A DNA stretch of 64,000 nt from Arion vulgaris (GCA_020796225.1 CM036754.1:43646420-43710419); one strand, 5' to 3'; shown: positions 39,871 through 51,200, counted from the stretch's first letter. The notes: generated from the sequence alone by a model not told the origin. Numbers and translations: made by a program.

Positions 39871-40039
39871 AGAGATTCTTACACTACAACTGATTAGATA
39901 TGTACTCTCTGACTATTTTTTCCCCACTGGACAACATGGATGTTGGAATTAGTGTTTATCATGAAAATTTGGTTGAGTCTTCTTCTTTCTTTTCTCTAAT
40001 CATGATTTACCTCACAGCGTCAGGATAAGAAGAGATCTC

Positions 40040-40435
40040 TAGAACAGTCTTTTGTGTGCACTTCATAAATAGTGTTTTTCACAGCCTATGTTTTTTCAAT
40101 ACGATCATTGGAAGCCACAGAGATGTGGTTTTACAGAAGAATGTTGAGAATTCCATGGACAGCAAAGAAAACAAACGTGGAGGTTTTAAATCAGGCCTGC
40201 ACACAAAGAAACCTTATCAAAAGAATAAGAATCGACAATCAAGGTTCTTCGGGCATATAATGCGAAGAGAAGGTTTAGAACATTTGGTGACTACAGGTAA
40301 AATTCAGGGAAGGAGAGATCGTGGAAGACAAAGGGAGAAGATGTTGGATGGGCCTGACATGGTTCGACAAAATATCGACGTCAGAACTGATTACATGCAC
40401 TAAGCAAAGAGAGTTGTGGAGAGACATGATAGCCT
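40040..40435 (+). pseudogene. LINE C-terminal fragment
   Basis: Reads RSLEATEMWFYRRMLRIPWT, then in another frame FREGEIVEDKGRRCWMG and WRDMIA. The same segment lies on the minus strand at 61575-62170. EMWFYRRMLRIPWT is a typical LINE thumb string. Confidence 0.75.
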
Positions 40436-40625
40436 ATTGTTTGCTGGATAGCACTGTTTGTTGGATTTAATTTGTTGTTTCTTTAAGAAGTTCAGTACTG
40501 ATTTTGTACCCTTTTTCCCTGACGTATAAATGTCTAACCGGTCTCTTCTTGATGCTCCCAACATTCTGAGTAAACACTTCATCTCTGTCGTGGCTAGTTT
40601 TCTTCTATCATTTGATGTCAGCGTA
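40430..40625 (-). pseudogene. LINE thumb fragment, source-like sequence of the 67-bp satellite
   Basis: Minus strand from 40582: MKCLLRMLGASRRDRLDIYT followed by SGKKGTKSVLNFLKKQ. Positions 40550-40613 match the 67-bp unit of the 59290-61305 array in complement with about seven differences. The residues after it match the LINE sequence that follows that array. Confidence 0.75.
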
Positions 40626-40884
40626 ATCCGTAAATAGCTGAATCATCAGTGTGTGCGGTCTCCACATGCCAAACGTTTGCTGCCATGGATTTCCTGCAAA
40701 TTTTGTTCCTTGCTGATTATGGTACATTATGACGACAGGGTACCCCATCACAGTTGTTTTATAAAACATTAAAATCTATTTAAACCGATGTTTGGCTTTC
40801 AACTTAAGAAGAGTCTTGTTTTGGTTATATCGTTGCATATTGGTCATTCAAAAATGAACAAAATAAGAGCTTTTGTGGAGAATC

Positions 40885-40985
40885 TTCTTCTTTGCGTTCG
40901 TTCTTTGACCAATTTTAATCACTCTTTGTGATATGTTTGATCTTTGCCAAGAATGTATATACGTTGCACATTGGTTTGGTAGGCC
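40885..40985 (-). mobile_element. SINE-B, partial, minus strand
   Basis: CTTCTTCTTTGCGTTCGTTC, CCAATTTTAATCACTCTTTG and ACGTTGCACATTGGTTTGGT; stops abruptly at TAGGCCCGT, lacking the shared core. Confidence 0.75.
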
Positions 40986-40989
40986 CGTT

Positions 40990-43030
40990 GGTGGAGAATG
41001 AAGTTATAGTTATTCACTACAAATACAATCACAAGACCACATTTATAGTGTTTTTAATCAGCGAGCCACGGAACCATCAGTATGCATACTCTTCGATATC
41101 TGTTGGGAGAGACTGAGCACCTATTGGTCTGCCCGAAGTGCAATGACATCAGTTTAGTAACCAATAACCAGTGTTTTTATTGTAGTCTAAATGATGTGGT
41201 TAGAGTGTGTATGTGCAAGCATGTGTATACGGTTGCACAATATATATTATTATTATAGATCATTTGTCCCAATCAAGCTCAAAATACATCAACTGCTTTG
41301 TTTGAGGTGCGTTTATTCCATTTAACAGGCATTGCAACGTGACCGACCCATTTCACCTGGACCTTCTGCAACAGCCACAACAGGGTGTTGGTGCTTGGAA
41401 GTTGGTCTTCGATCTTATGTGGACTTCGGTATCTGGAATTTTGTCCTGTCATTTTATTATGATTAGTCCTTTTAATTACTATAGACTAGTCATTACAGTA
41501 TTATGAAAATCGTAGCATATCCTACGGATGTAGCCATCAACCACAGTAAACAAGTCGTTGATTTTCTAGGCACCACTTATATGCTCAGTAGTTTGTCATT
41601 GCTTTCTGAACGGTGAGGTCTATTTGTACCTTTCGAAAATCCCGAATACGAATTTGCTTCCAAACAAGCCCGCCATGGATTTTGAACCAGGTACGGGGTC
41701 AAAGGTGAAGTGGGCACAGGGATCGAAGGAGAGCTACTGGAAGTGGTAGAAGTGCAAGCATGGAAAAGGAAAGCAGGTCGACAAAATTACGAACAAAATG
41801 CACGCATCTCCTGACCGAATGAACGATAAAATTTGTCAGAGTTGCCAAAAAGTAAACAGCAGTGTACGAGTCATCTGCGAACGAATGCAAACTCCTCTGG
41901 AGTAAATGACCGAATTAAAGGGATGAGAGGTGCATCCATAGTAGAGAAGTGGGCCCACATGAGGTGAAACTTGGAGCCCTGCGCCCAAGTCAAGCTGCGT
42001 GTCAGGGCAGTCTCATGGTACAGAAAATGAGAATACACGTCGCACCACAATTACCAGCCTCCCGGCCGATGGTAAAGACGAACAGATGAACATGTAGGGA
42101 TGAGAGGTGCATCCCAAAACAGAGACGTGGGCCTACATGGGACGAAACTTGAAGCCCTGTGCCCGAGTTGAGCTGCAGTCTCGAGGCACGCAAAAAAAAA
42201 GTCTCGGCAAGTGTCTTTGGAAACGCTGTAATGTATCATGTCGACATATGGGAAGATTGCGGTAGACTCCGTATCAAAGGCTTAGCGCAGATACATTTAC
42301 TGGGTAAGGTTGGCAGAGTGCAAATTCTAAAGTTGCGTTTTAGTGCCTAACGAAACTGCCCTCCCTGGGACAACAGTGTAAGGTACTGTTGAAATAACAA
42401 CTAACATCCCCGGAAGCACTAAGGCGGGTGATGCCTAACGGGACTGCCCTCCTTGGGACAACCGAGCAAGGTTCTGTTGCATTTACAACTAACATCGCCG
42501 GAAGAACTGGGGGTGATGTTTGGCGAGCACAAAATATCAGTTGTGTTGGTAGCGCTGATTGAAATGACCCTCTATATTATTTGTGCTTAGCCCCAGTCCG
42601 GTGTTTCCAGGACCAGGAAAATGCAGGGTAGAAACTGCAAATTGCCACATGCCAACACACGCCTCGAGAAGGCTGAGAATGTTCCTACTCCGGAATAAAC
42701 TCAAAGTGGTCAGTAAAGTAAGGCCAACAATGCATTTGGCGAAGGCCGACACTTTACACCATGTGTTATACGAGTATTACACACCGTTCCATGACAAGCT
42801 TATGTGCCCCGTGAAATGTTCCTGATCCGGAACGACCTCAGGATCAGAAAGGGCATAACAGTAGTAACTCACTGTTTGGCGTAGATCACAAAGCCCAAAT
42901 ATACGGCAAAAGCTGATCGAAAAGGCGTAGATTCGGGCCGAAATATTCGGTAGAATGGATCGTTCCTAGGCAAGCTACCCTAGTAAATCAACAGCTGACT
43001 GAAATCGGGTAGATGGGCCTAGTCACCATA
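40990..43030. other. Unassigned region with local duplications
   Basis: GC content is higher than in the surroundings. A 177-base duplication starts GGGATGAGAGGTGCATCC at 41920 and 42097. A second, about 85 bases, starts near 42350 and 42430 (TGCCTAACG..ACTGCCCTCC and GGGACAAC). The string TCGGGTAGATGGGCCTAGTC near 43000 resembles a SINE-C scrap. No ORF here has a motif I recognise. Confidence 0.45.
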
Positions 43031-43810
43031 GGTGCATAATCGTCAACGTAGATCAAGCATTCTTGTCAAAGGATCAATTATATATCACAAGAAGAATGAT
43101 AAAATTGGCCGTGAAGAATGAACGACAGAGAGAGAGAACCAGGTACGCTTGGACCGTTGTGATCGAGCTCACTACGGCTAAGCTACAGACGCTCACACTC
43201 ACAGTATTATGCGATAGTCAATATTCAATAATATCGAGTACACAACACTGAACACTTACTTCCGTCAACTATGTGTGTGAGTACAGTTAGTACAATTGTG
43301 ATTTACCATTACAGTATTACAATTACACTACTACTGTCTTAGAGTCTACCTACACTACACGTAACACTCTACAGGCCACCCACAGCATTAAGGTTGATTA
43401 CGAGTCACATTGATTTATTATTATTATAATAATTATACCTCTGATAACTTATGCTGAAGTTCTGTTGTGTTTGGTGGTACTAAGTAAAACGATGCTCCCC
43501 CAAATACTGCTGCACCGATCATAAACAGGATGGACTTGATATTTCTAGACATAGTAATTTATGAAGATAATAGCTTGATATGATCAAGGCTGCAAACATA
43601 AATAGTGCTAGTTCTGTTATGTAACCCACAACAAAAGTTGATTCTACAAGGAAGTAACTCTAATATTATTTTAAGAATAAAAAGGAAGTTACATTTAGAT
43701 TATCTCCGTTTGTCGGTCGCTACAAACTCAAAACTGTTCTTGCTATTTCCATTGTCTTGCACACAAAAATTGTTATCAAAGAAGTTTGTTTCGATTACTT
43801 TTTTGTTTGT
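43031..43810. other. Intergenic, nothing recognised
   Basis: AT-rich unique sequence without gene or repeat signal. Confidence 0.45.
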
Positions 43811-43814
43811 TTGT

Positions 43815-43930
43815 TTGGTAGGGGATTAAAACCTCTTAAGCCGAGGCAGCCCTTTCAATCTAAGGTGAACCTTTTATTGGTTATATCAGAGCGTGTAGGC
43901 CAACAAACATGAAAAATAAGAATTAACTCC
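43815..43930. repeat. Repeat-K copy
   Basis: TAGGGGATTAAAACCTCTTA and GCGTGTAGGCCAACAAACAT match 33640-33765 in the same orientation. Confidence 0.65.
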
Positions 43931-44029
43931 TTTCGTACGCGCTCATTTTTGCGGACGTCATCATTTCAAAAGTAAATTTGAGCTTCCGCAAACAATTTTG
44001 AAAATTCACAATTTTACAAGCAAAGACAA

Positions 44030-44230
44030 AATTAATTACAAAGTTTTCTACAACAGAACAGCAAGAAAGAAGGCGAGAGGAAGACCACGAAAAATATTGT
44101 TAGATGACATAGCAGAATCCTGTCAAAGAGCAAAAATAACAATCACCCAAGCCATCAGAACATCGCAAGGCAGAAACAGAATACCACGACACTGGGCGAC
44201 AACCCGGTAAAAGTGTGACGACAAAGAAAG
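44030..44230 (+). pseudogene. LINE 3' end
   Basis: Reads VFYNRTARKKARGRPRKILL then DDIAESCQRAKITITQA and ends in a GAAGAAGAAG tail. The complement of the same tail is at 53160-53240, and its last 40 bases recur at 8900-8965. Confidence 0.75.
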
Positions 44231-44397
44231 AAGAAGAAGAAAACAAAATGAACACTTAGTCAGCGACATCATGTGGTAACCGAATGGTAACAGCGTAAAA
44301 TTTGGTTTTCAAAATTGACACTCGAAACAAAAACGTAATTCTTTTGAATTTGAAAGACATGATCAAAGAGTTGAAAAGTGATAGCCATGAAGATAAA

Positions 44398-44665
44398 GTT
44401 AAAGTCAGTGACGGCTCGTCGTTAAGGGCCAGTGAGGTCGGGCCCCACCAAAAGTAAAATGTATTTATTATTTTATAAATTATATGTTCATAATTATCAC
44501 ATCTAACGTGATAAAGATTAGTTTTAAAAGTTGAATTTATAACGCTAACATATCATATATAGTCTGAAATTCAGCGTCTTTCCTCCCTGATTAGTATAAT
44601 TCATGCATTTATTTACTGTCTGGCCCCACCAACAAAAATTATCACGAGCCGCCACTGGTTAAAGT
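44398..44665. mobile_element. hAT-type MITE with exact 8-bp target duplication
   Basis: The element is 44406-44657 (252 bp). Left end CAGTGACGGCTCGTCG, right end ATCACGAGCCGCCACTG, i.e. matching inverted termini with one change. Flanks are GTTAAAGT at 44398-44405 and GTTAAAGT at 44658-44665, a perfect 8-bp duplication as made by hAT transposases. The interior is AT-rich and noncoding. The subterminal GGGCCCCACCA / TGGCCCCACCAAC is shared with the 3862 copy. Confidence 0.92.
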
Positions 44666-44724
44666 ATTCTATAATAATGTGCAAGCAATTTACGAATGAT
44701 GCTTGGAATACCTGAATACCTTGG

Positions 44725-45150
44725 ATGTGGGTCCAACCACTTAATGAGTGTTCATGGTTCACTTGGCTTGATTTTGACGACATGTCGTTGGAAATGTGGA
44801 AGTTTCCATATATCAGATTTTTGACTGACAAAGATGTGTACATAGATGATTCAAAGTGCATTGATCAAAACTGCAATCTGGAGACATTTGCATCCACCTA
44901 TAACAATCAGGTGCCATCGCAAAAAAGTGTTGTGACTATATTTAAAACTTTAGGAGTAGTGAAATGTACTCTGAAATCTTGAAAATAATACAGTTCATCC
45001 TTGCTATTCTAGTACAGTTCTCACTTGCTATTCCAGCACACAATGCTTCGGTAAAAAGACTTCTTTAATCCAAATGGACCAATGAGAGAAATCGTCTTAG
45101 TGTAGATTCAATCAAGTGACTTTCACTTGTAACATTTAATTTCAAACATT
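44725..45150 (+). pseudogene. hAT transposase C-terminal (dimerisation) remnant
   Basis: The open frame 44725-44982 (MWKFPYIRFL, LETFASTYNNQVPSQKSVVT) is followed across frameshifts and stops by FILAI, SLAIPAHNASVKRL, KWTNERNRLSVDSIK. The pattern LA.P..NA.VER.FS..N..WT..RN.L.V..I is the hAT dimerisation region. It is interrupted and 5'-truncated, hence inactive. It lies 60 bases from a hAT MITE, but nothing shows that the two were one element. Confidence 0.7.
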
Positions 45151-45159
45151 TCACATGCA

Positions 45160-47830
45160 GTCAATTTTATGGACATTTGATGCAAAAGAAAGACATTCTA
45201 AAAAAGTTCAGATCATAATAAGAAAATATACATGGGATACAATTTTAATGAAATTTAATATTAGGAGAAGTGTCTACATTTCGGAAGATACAAAATATGG
45301 CAACATGATTAACAAGACCCAAAAACATGATCTGTTAGTAGTAATGGGGACTTTAATGCCAAGGTTGGAAGTGATAATGTAGGGTAGAGAGAGCTATAGG
45401 AAAACAAGGAATAAACACAATGAATGAGAATGGAGAAAGACTGGTGGAGTTATGTATGCTGTCAAACTTAGTAATTGGAGGTACCATCTTTGCACATAAG
45501 AAAATTCATAAACTTACTTGGCACTCACCAGATGGAGTGACCAGGAATCAGATTGACCATATGTGCATAAATACACAATTTAGAACATCATTGCTGGATG
45601 TCCGTGCATACAGAGGGGCAGATGTAGGAAGTGATCATAATTTATGCATAGGTAAATTGAAACTGAAATTGAAAATTCACCATACTAAAAAGAACAACTG
45701 CGAATAGATAGTCAAAGACTACAAAATAATGAGGTAAAAGAGGAATATCAGCTCGAAGAATAGGTTCGAGTTACTCAATGGTGAAAATTAACAGAACATT
45801 GAAGACAAATGGACTAAGATAAAGGACACACTATTGGGGGCAGCAATTAGTAGCGCAGGATTAAAGACGAAAGACAGAAAACCCTGGATAAGCGATGACA
45901 CCGGGAAATGTATTCAAGAAAGAAGAAAGATGAAACTAGCGATATTTAATACTAAGGATGCAACAGATGAAATCCAAGCTAAAGAGGAATATAGACTAAA
46001 AGACAAGGAAGTGAAAAGAGCAGCTAGAAGAGATAAAAGAGCATATGTCAATCGACTGGCCGAAGAAGGGAAAAGGCAGCTAAGACTGGAAACAGTACAA
46101 TGCTATACAACACACTAAAACAACTTACTGGAACATTTGTTTCAAAGGGTGACCCAATCAAGAGCAAAGATGGTAAAGTTCTAACATCAGATACCTAGCA
46201 GAAGAAAAGATGGGCAGAACATTTTGAAGAAATATTAAATAGACCTGATCCACCAGTACTACTCGAGTTTGACGAAGAGGCAAGAAACAGCTCCTACCAA
46301 TTAACGAAGAAATGATAAGTGTAGCTGAGGTCAAGGAGGCAATCAATTCCTTGATAAACAATAAGGCAGCGGTGATGACAACATTACTGCAGAAATGCTC
46401 AAAGCGGCTGATGATACAACTATTAGCCAGGTGCAAGAACTATTTAATAAAGTATGGGAAGAAGAAACTGTCCCAGATCAATGGAAAAAGGGGAATAATT
46501 GTTAAGATTCCCCAAAAGGTGATCTCAAAGATTGCAACAACTGGAGGGGGATCACCCTATTATCAGTAATGACCAAGACTTTCTGCAAAATCATTCTTAA
46601 TAGAATCAAAGGAGCAGTGGACACAACTCTGAGAGAAGAACAAGCTGGTTTTAGACCTGGGAGAAGCTGCTTAGACCAAATAATTACCCTACGACTAATT
46701 TTGGAGGAACATATTGAGAAGCAACAACCACTCATACTAAATTTCCTCGATTTTAAAAAAGCCTTTGATAGTCTACACAGAATCTCTCTGTGGAATATTA
46801 TGAGATGCTATGGAATACCAGACAAAATAATAAACATTATAAAGAGCCTCTATGATGGTTCACAGTGTGCAGTTCGCACTGATGGTGGACACAGCGACTG
46901 GCTTATGGTTGAAACCGGAGTAAAGCAAGGCTGTATTCTATCTCCGCTATTGTTTGGAGTGGCCATTGACTGGGTGATGCGAAAATGTTGCAGGGGCGAA
47001 ACTGGCATCGATTGGGTAGAAAATAGTCAACTAGAAGATTTGGATTTTGCAGATGATATTGCCTTGTTAAGTAGAAACAACCAAGATATGCAAAGAAAAA
47101 CAGACAACTATAGCATCAAAAGTTGGACTGCAGATAAGCTATGAAAAAACAAATATAATGAAGACACCTATGGCAAGTAATCAGATATCACACTGGAATC
47201 TAAAATGATAAAATAACAGAGCAGTTCACCTATTTGGGTAGCAATTTTGATTTCACAGGAAATGTTAAAAGAAATTATGATACGAATTGGCAAAGCAACA
47301 TCAGCTTTTAAAAGTCTAAATAAAATATGGAACTGCAAGTTATATAGTTTTAAAAACTAAATTACGAATTTTCAATTCAAATGTTGTATCAATTCTAACA
47401 TATGCCAGCGAGAATTGGAAAATGACTAAAGATATAGAAAACAAGTTGAATGCATTTGAAAATAGATGTCTGCGAAAAATAATGAATATAAAATGGAACG
47501 AATTCAGGAGAAGTGATGAAATCAGAGACATGTCTGGTCAACCACTAGTAACAACTGTTATAAGAAAGAGAAGATGGAGATATGTTGGACACACCTTGAG
47601 GAGAAATGATCAACGAATATCAAAGCAGGCATTGAAGTGGGATGCAAAGGGTTCAAGAAAGAGAGGTCGACCTAAGGAGACCCTGAAGCGAACTTTGCTG
47701 AGAGAGGCAAGAAATATCGGTCTCAGTTCCATGGAGGAGATTGAGCGAGTTGCCCAGGATAGAGCGGTATGGAGAAATTACTTGCAGGCCCTATGTAACG
47801 TATAACGGTACGAGAGGAATTATTATTATT
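45160..47830 (+). pseudogene. Longest LINE copy: endonuclease C-terminus, reverse transcriptase and tail
   Basis: Endonuclease end: KHDLLVVMG (about 45323-45352), then 45420-45707 with LVIGGTIFAHKKIHKLTWHS, NQIDHMCI and GSDHNL (catalytic SDH). RT: pre-palm 46200-46560 (frameshifted), then 46569-47144 open for 191 codons with EEQAGFRPGRSCLDQI, motif A FLDFKKAFDS, motif B GVKQGCILSPLLF and motif C FADDIALLS, with both Asp residues present. Thumb and tail: 47422-47805 with RRWRYVGHTLRRND, KRGRPKETLKRTLLREARNI and NYLQALCNV. The 3' end GTACGAGAGGAATTATTATT runs into a TA microsatellite. About seven frame breaks make it inactive; 5'-truncated. Related to CFDP2-like endonuclease-RT LINEs. Confidence 0.9.
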
Positions 47831-47834
47831 ATTT

Positions 47835-47837
<3 letters not shown>

Positions 47838-47884
<47 letters not shown>
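47838..47884. repeat. (TA)n microsatellite at LINE 3' end
   Basis: TA run continuing from the ATT-rich LINE tail. Confidence 0.9.
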
Positions 47885-47888
<4 letters not shown>

Positions 47889-47954
47889 AACATTTACTGT
47901 TAACACGTGAAGTTGGGAGAAGGTGAGTGGTATGTATTATATTTAACATGATCT

Positions 47955-48180
47955 ATGAAAGGAATGGGAGTGGCGAAAGCATAGTGGTTAGTGTACTTGC
48001 TTCTTGGACGCGTAGTCCGGGATCAATTCTACAGTGGATAATGAATTTTTTCTGACCGTAATGACTCCCATGTAGTACCAGGCATAGTCAAGCACTGGGA
48101 AGTGAAGGCTGCCGGCGTGATGTTAACTACATCACCCACCATTGCCGATGGTCTAAAAAAATAACGTATTCCCATTATAG
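47955..48180 (+). mobile_element. SINE-H, + strand
   Basis: tRNA-like head TGGCGAAAGCATAGTGGTTA and GTGTACTTGC, B-box-like GGGATCAATTC, then body GTACCAGGCATAGTCAAGCA, CTGCCGGCGTGATGTTAACT and GCCGATGGTC. Related copy at 22640-22785. Confidence 0.7.
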
Positions 48181-48259
48181 TGTCTACCTCATAATATGAA
48201 AAAAAGGTTTATTTGTTAATGAAAGGATGAGAACCGTTGTCATTGTACTACGTATATTT

Positions 48260-48385
48260 TATTGAAGTATTGTGTTTGATATCCTTAACTCAGTGCAGAA
48301 ATAACACGCTCAACAAAATGCGGAACCAACTTTTGAAAGTACGTAAAAGTTATACTTAAGGATATAAAAACACAATACTTCAATA
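48260..48385. repeat. Inverted repeat, about 29-bp arms
   Basis: The left arm 48260-48288 (TATTGAAGTATTGTGTTTGA..TCCTTAA) and right arm 48356-48385 (TTAAGGATATAAAAACACAA..CAATA) are near-perfect complements around a 67-base loop. Could be the ends of a small MITE or a hairpin. Confidence 0.7.
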
Positions 48386-49034
48386 ATATAAAGTGTTCCG
48401 CGTGGGTGTTAAAAATGGGTAAGTCAGGAAGTGTTTATTTAATCTGGCGCGAAGAATAAGCATTGTGATACCACCGACAATGCGGCCATGACGTAACAAT
48501 AAGTACGTAAATGTACAATATATATTTTTAGACTTGTGGTTTCCCCGGAACGTTGTAATATCCGCATCCGTGAATTGTTATAATAGAAGATTATCTGTGC
48601 ATTTCCAGAAGTTCCGGATATAATTAGCAAACGTTATGTTAACAATTAGAGGTCATGGGTTAGCAGTGCCTACTGATAAATTCATCGTTCATTAAATAGC
48701 TCGTTCTGAGCAGAACGTTGCCACCCTAACAATCCTTGGGAATTTTTCTCTCTCACAGATCAAATGTCCCACCTTCGCTGCTGTCATGCTGAAATTATCT
48801 ATTACATCCTGAGTCCATCTTCTCCGTAATCCTCATCTTCTCCTTTCTGCTACGAAACCTTTCTTCATAATGGTCTTCTCGAACTATGTGTCTTTTTATA
48901 TGTCCAAAATACTTTAATATTTGCTGATTCATATTTGTAACATCAGCCAGTTTTCTTTGATTATAAGTTCTTTCTGGATAGATCTATGTGTTCTCTTCTC
49001 TGTCCATGGTGTACGGGGGACTCTACTGTATATG

Positions 49035-49708
49035 TGGTATAACTCCTCCTCTCGTACCGTTATACGTTACATAGGGATTGCAAGTAATTTCTCCATACTG
49101 CTCTATCTTGGGCAACTCGCTCAATTTCATCCATTGAACTGAGACCGATATTTCTTGCCTCTCTCAGCAAAGTTCGCTTCAGGGTCTCCTTAGGTCGTCT
49201 TCTCTTTCTTTAACCCTTTGCACCCCACTTCAATGCCTGCTTTGATATTCGTTGATCATTTCTCCTCAAGGTGTGTCCAACATATCTCCATCTTCTCTTC
49301 TTATAACAGTTGTCACTAGTGGTTGATCAGACATTTCTCTGATTTCATCACTTCTGAATTCGTTCCATTTTATATTCATTATTTTTCCAGACATCTATTT
49401 TCAAATGCATTCAACTTGCTTTCTATATCTTTAGTCATTTTCCAACTCTCACTAGCATATGTTAGGATTGATACAACATTTGAATTGAAAATTTGTAATT
49501 TAGTTTAATACTATATAACTTGCAATTCCATATTTTATTTACAATTCGTATCATAATTTCTTTTTAACATTTCTGTGAAATCAAAATTGCTACCTAAATA
49601 GGTGAACTGCTCTGTTATTTTTATCATTTTAGATTCCAGTGTGATATCTGCATTACTTGCCATAAGTGTCTTCATTATATTTGTTTTTCATAGCTTATCT
49701 GCAGTCCA
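49035..49708 (-). pseudogene. LINE thumb and tail nested in another LINE
   Basis: Minus strand gives the same sequence as 47150-47820: NVVSILTYASESWKMTKDIE, SKLNAFENRC, NEFRRSDEIREMSDQPLVTT and IGLSSMDEIERVAQDRAVWR. It begins (3' end) at GTACCGTTATACGTTACATA, the expected terminus. It is 5'-truncated and frameshifted. Inverted relative to the copy 1.2 kb upstream. Confidence 0.8.
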
Positions 49709-49891
49709 ACTTTACATGTGTTCCCACTGTCTTATTAAATGTTCGTGTCTCACACGCAGACGTTGCTATTGGGAGAATATGCCTGCTTTTTGTTTTCCTG
49801 TCAGTTCCATTTCATACAGTTGTTATTTGTTGAAGATTTTGTAGTTCTGCGATTATTTTTTTAATTGCCTTCATCCAACTTTAATCTTTTT

Positions 49892-50165
49892 CAAGAAGTC
49901 TTCTTCTTCTTCTTTGCGTTCGTTCTTTACGACCAATTTTAATCACGCTTTGTGATATGTTTGATCTTTGCCAAGAACGTGCATACGTTGCACATTGGTT
50001 TGATAGGCCCCTAAACGCATAGACTTCTACGCATTTAGGACATGTGCATCAAATTTCAGCCAAAACCTCCTTAGTCGCCTCTTACGACATGCGTTGTAGG
50101 TAACAGTGGTTCTATTCTTTACACCCCAAATTTGGGCCCTGTAACCACTCGGCGTTGCAAGAAGT
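49892..50165 (-). mobile_element. SINE-B with 8-bp flanking duplication
   Basis: CAAGAAGT at 49892-49899 and again at 50158-50165 bounds a 258-bp element, 49900-50157. On the minus strand it starts CAACGCCGAGTGGTTAC, passes CCCAAATTTGGGGTGTAAAG, CGCATGTCGTAAGAGGCGAC and ACGAACGCAAAGAAGAAG. The CGCCGAGTGGTTA start resembles a tRNA A box. It interrupts the LINE at 48715-50208. Confidence 0.85.
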
Positions 50166-50209
50166 GAAACGAGATATTCAAAACTGTTCACATTTTCTAT
50201 TTTCTCTCC

Positions 50210-50590
50210 TTGATCTTCTTCTTCTTCAAAGATCTACCGGCACTTGAACTCTTGCCCTTAAACCCAATGCTATGTAGTGGTATCTTCATGTGTTTGTAAG
50301 TTGTTGTTTTGTTCCTATAATGTGTACCATTTTTCTGACTTGGAGGAAGAAGGATCTTCCTGACATCATCTAGTGCTTGGCATGATGTGCACAGCTGCAC
50401 TCTGGAGTGTGTTGTGGTTGAGTTCTGTTCAAGTGATTATTAAGTGTTATGTATTGGGTTCAGTCTAAAAATGGTGCTCTGATCTCTTCTTGTAAGGTGG
50501 TTGATGTCATTGGGTAGGGTTGCATTTGTCTGTAAACCTCTCTTCCGTGTCTCCCATGTTCATAGTTCATAAGTAGGTTCAACTTCACTG
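50210..50590 (-). pseudogene. LINE C-terminus after RNase H
   Basis: Minus strand: NDINHLTRRDQSTIFRLNPI, then VQLCTSCQALDDVRKILLPP. The (T/S)TIFRL block and a Cys-containing segment are typical of the region after RNase H, as at 18310-18640. Confidence 0.65.
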
Positions 50591-51029
50591 CAACGGGTCA
50601 CCCTATAATTGCTCCGTTCCTGTGCAATGAAAAGCACACGAAATGCTAACAACTGTAATGTTTCCTGAATGAACTAATTCCAGAACGAAACAGTCGCGTA
50701 CCGCCACAAAAAGCAACCTGCACCGCATAAAATGCATATGGCCGTCGCTATTGTAGCAACACAAAACTGTTCATCACTTGAATTGCAATTCTTGTCGAGG
50801 AACATCAATCGACAAAATCAGCTTTTGCACGAAATATACTGCATACGGCAGATTAGCTTGTTCGTCATAACCGCTGTCCGCCATTTTCTGAATACACACA
50901 CAACGCACGGTTGACAGCAAAAGCATTCCATGTAACAGTCATAGCTCACAGCGTTGCTCAAGCACTAACTCAGTAGCTGGCAACGAACCGGAAAATACCG
51001 ACCAAACATGGCGGAAATGAGCTAGCAAA
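50591..51029. other. Intergenic, nothing recognised
   Basis: No coding or repeat signal found. Confidence 0.4.
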
Positions 51030-51200
51030 GTCGTGTCCAGAATCAAACAGTCCTGACTCTGAATGGCCCTCCGGCATTCCGCCATTGCTGGCAGATTTTC
51101 TTGTTCTTTCTGGTCCTACGGTGTTCGTACGGAACCACAGGATTACGATGTCCATGGCACAAACGGAAGGCTGAAAGCTCAAGTGCTTCTGGATCGGGGA
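51030..51200 (+). mobile_element. SINE-G part, + strand
   Basis: CTGGCAGATTTTCTTGTTCT, GTGTTCGTACGGAACCACAG, GATGTCCATGGCAC and CAAGTGCTTCTGGATCG are the complement of 37200-37285, in order. It faces the minus-strand copy at 51262-51400. Confidence 0.6.

Larger units (their letters stand above)
48715..50208 (-). pseudogene. LINE, minus strand, split by a second LINE and a SINE
   Basis: Its pieces (48715-49030, 49710-49895, 50160-50208) align in order with the uninterrupted relative at 57715-58330. Shared strings are AGTTTTCTTTGATTATAAGT, CTTATTAAATGTTCGTG and GAGATATTCAAAACTGTTCA. The interruptions are a LINE at about 49035-49708 and SINE-B at 49900-50157. Protein reading is poor because of many frameshifts. 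Confidence 0.7.
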
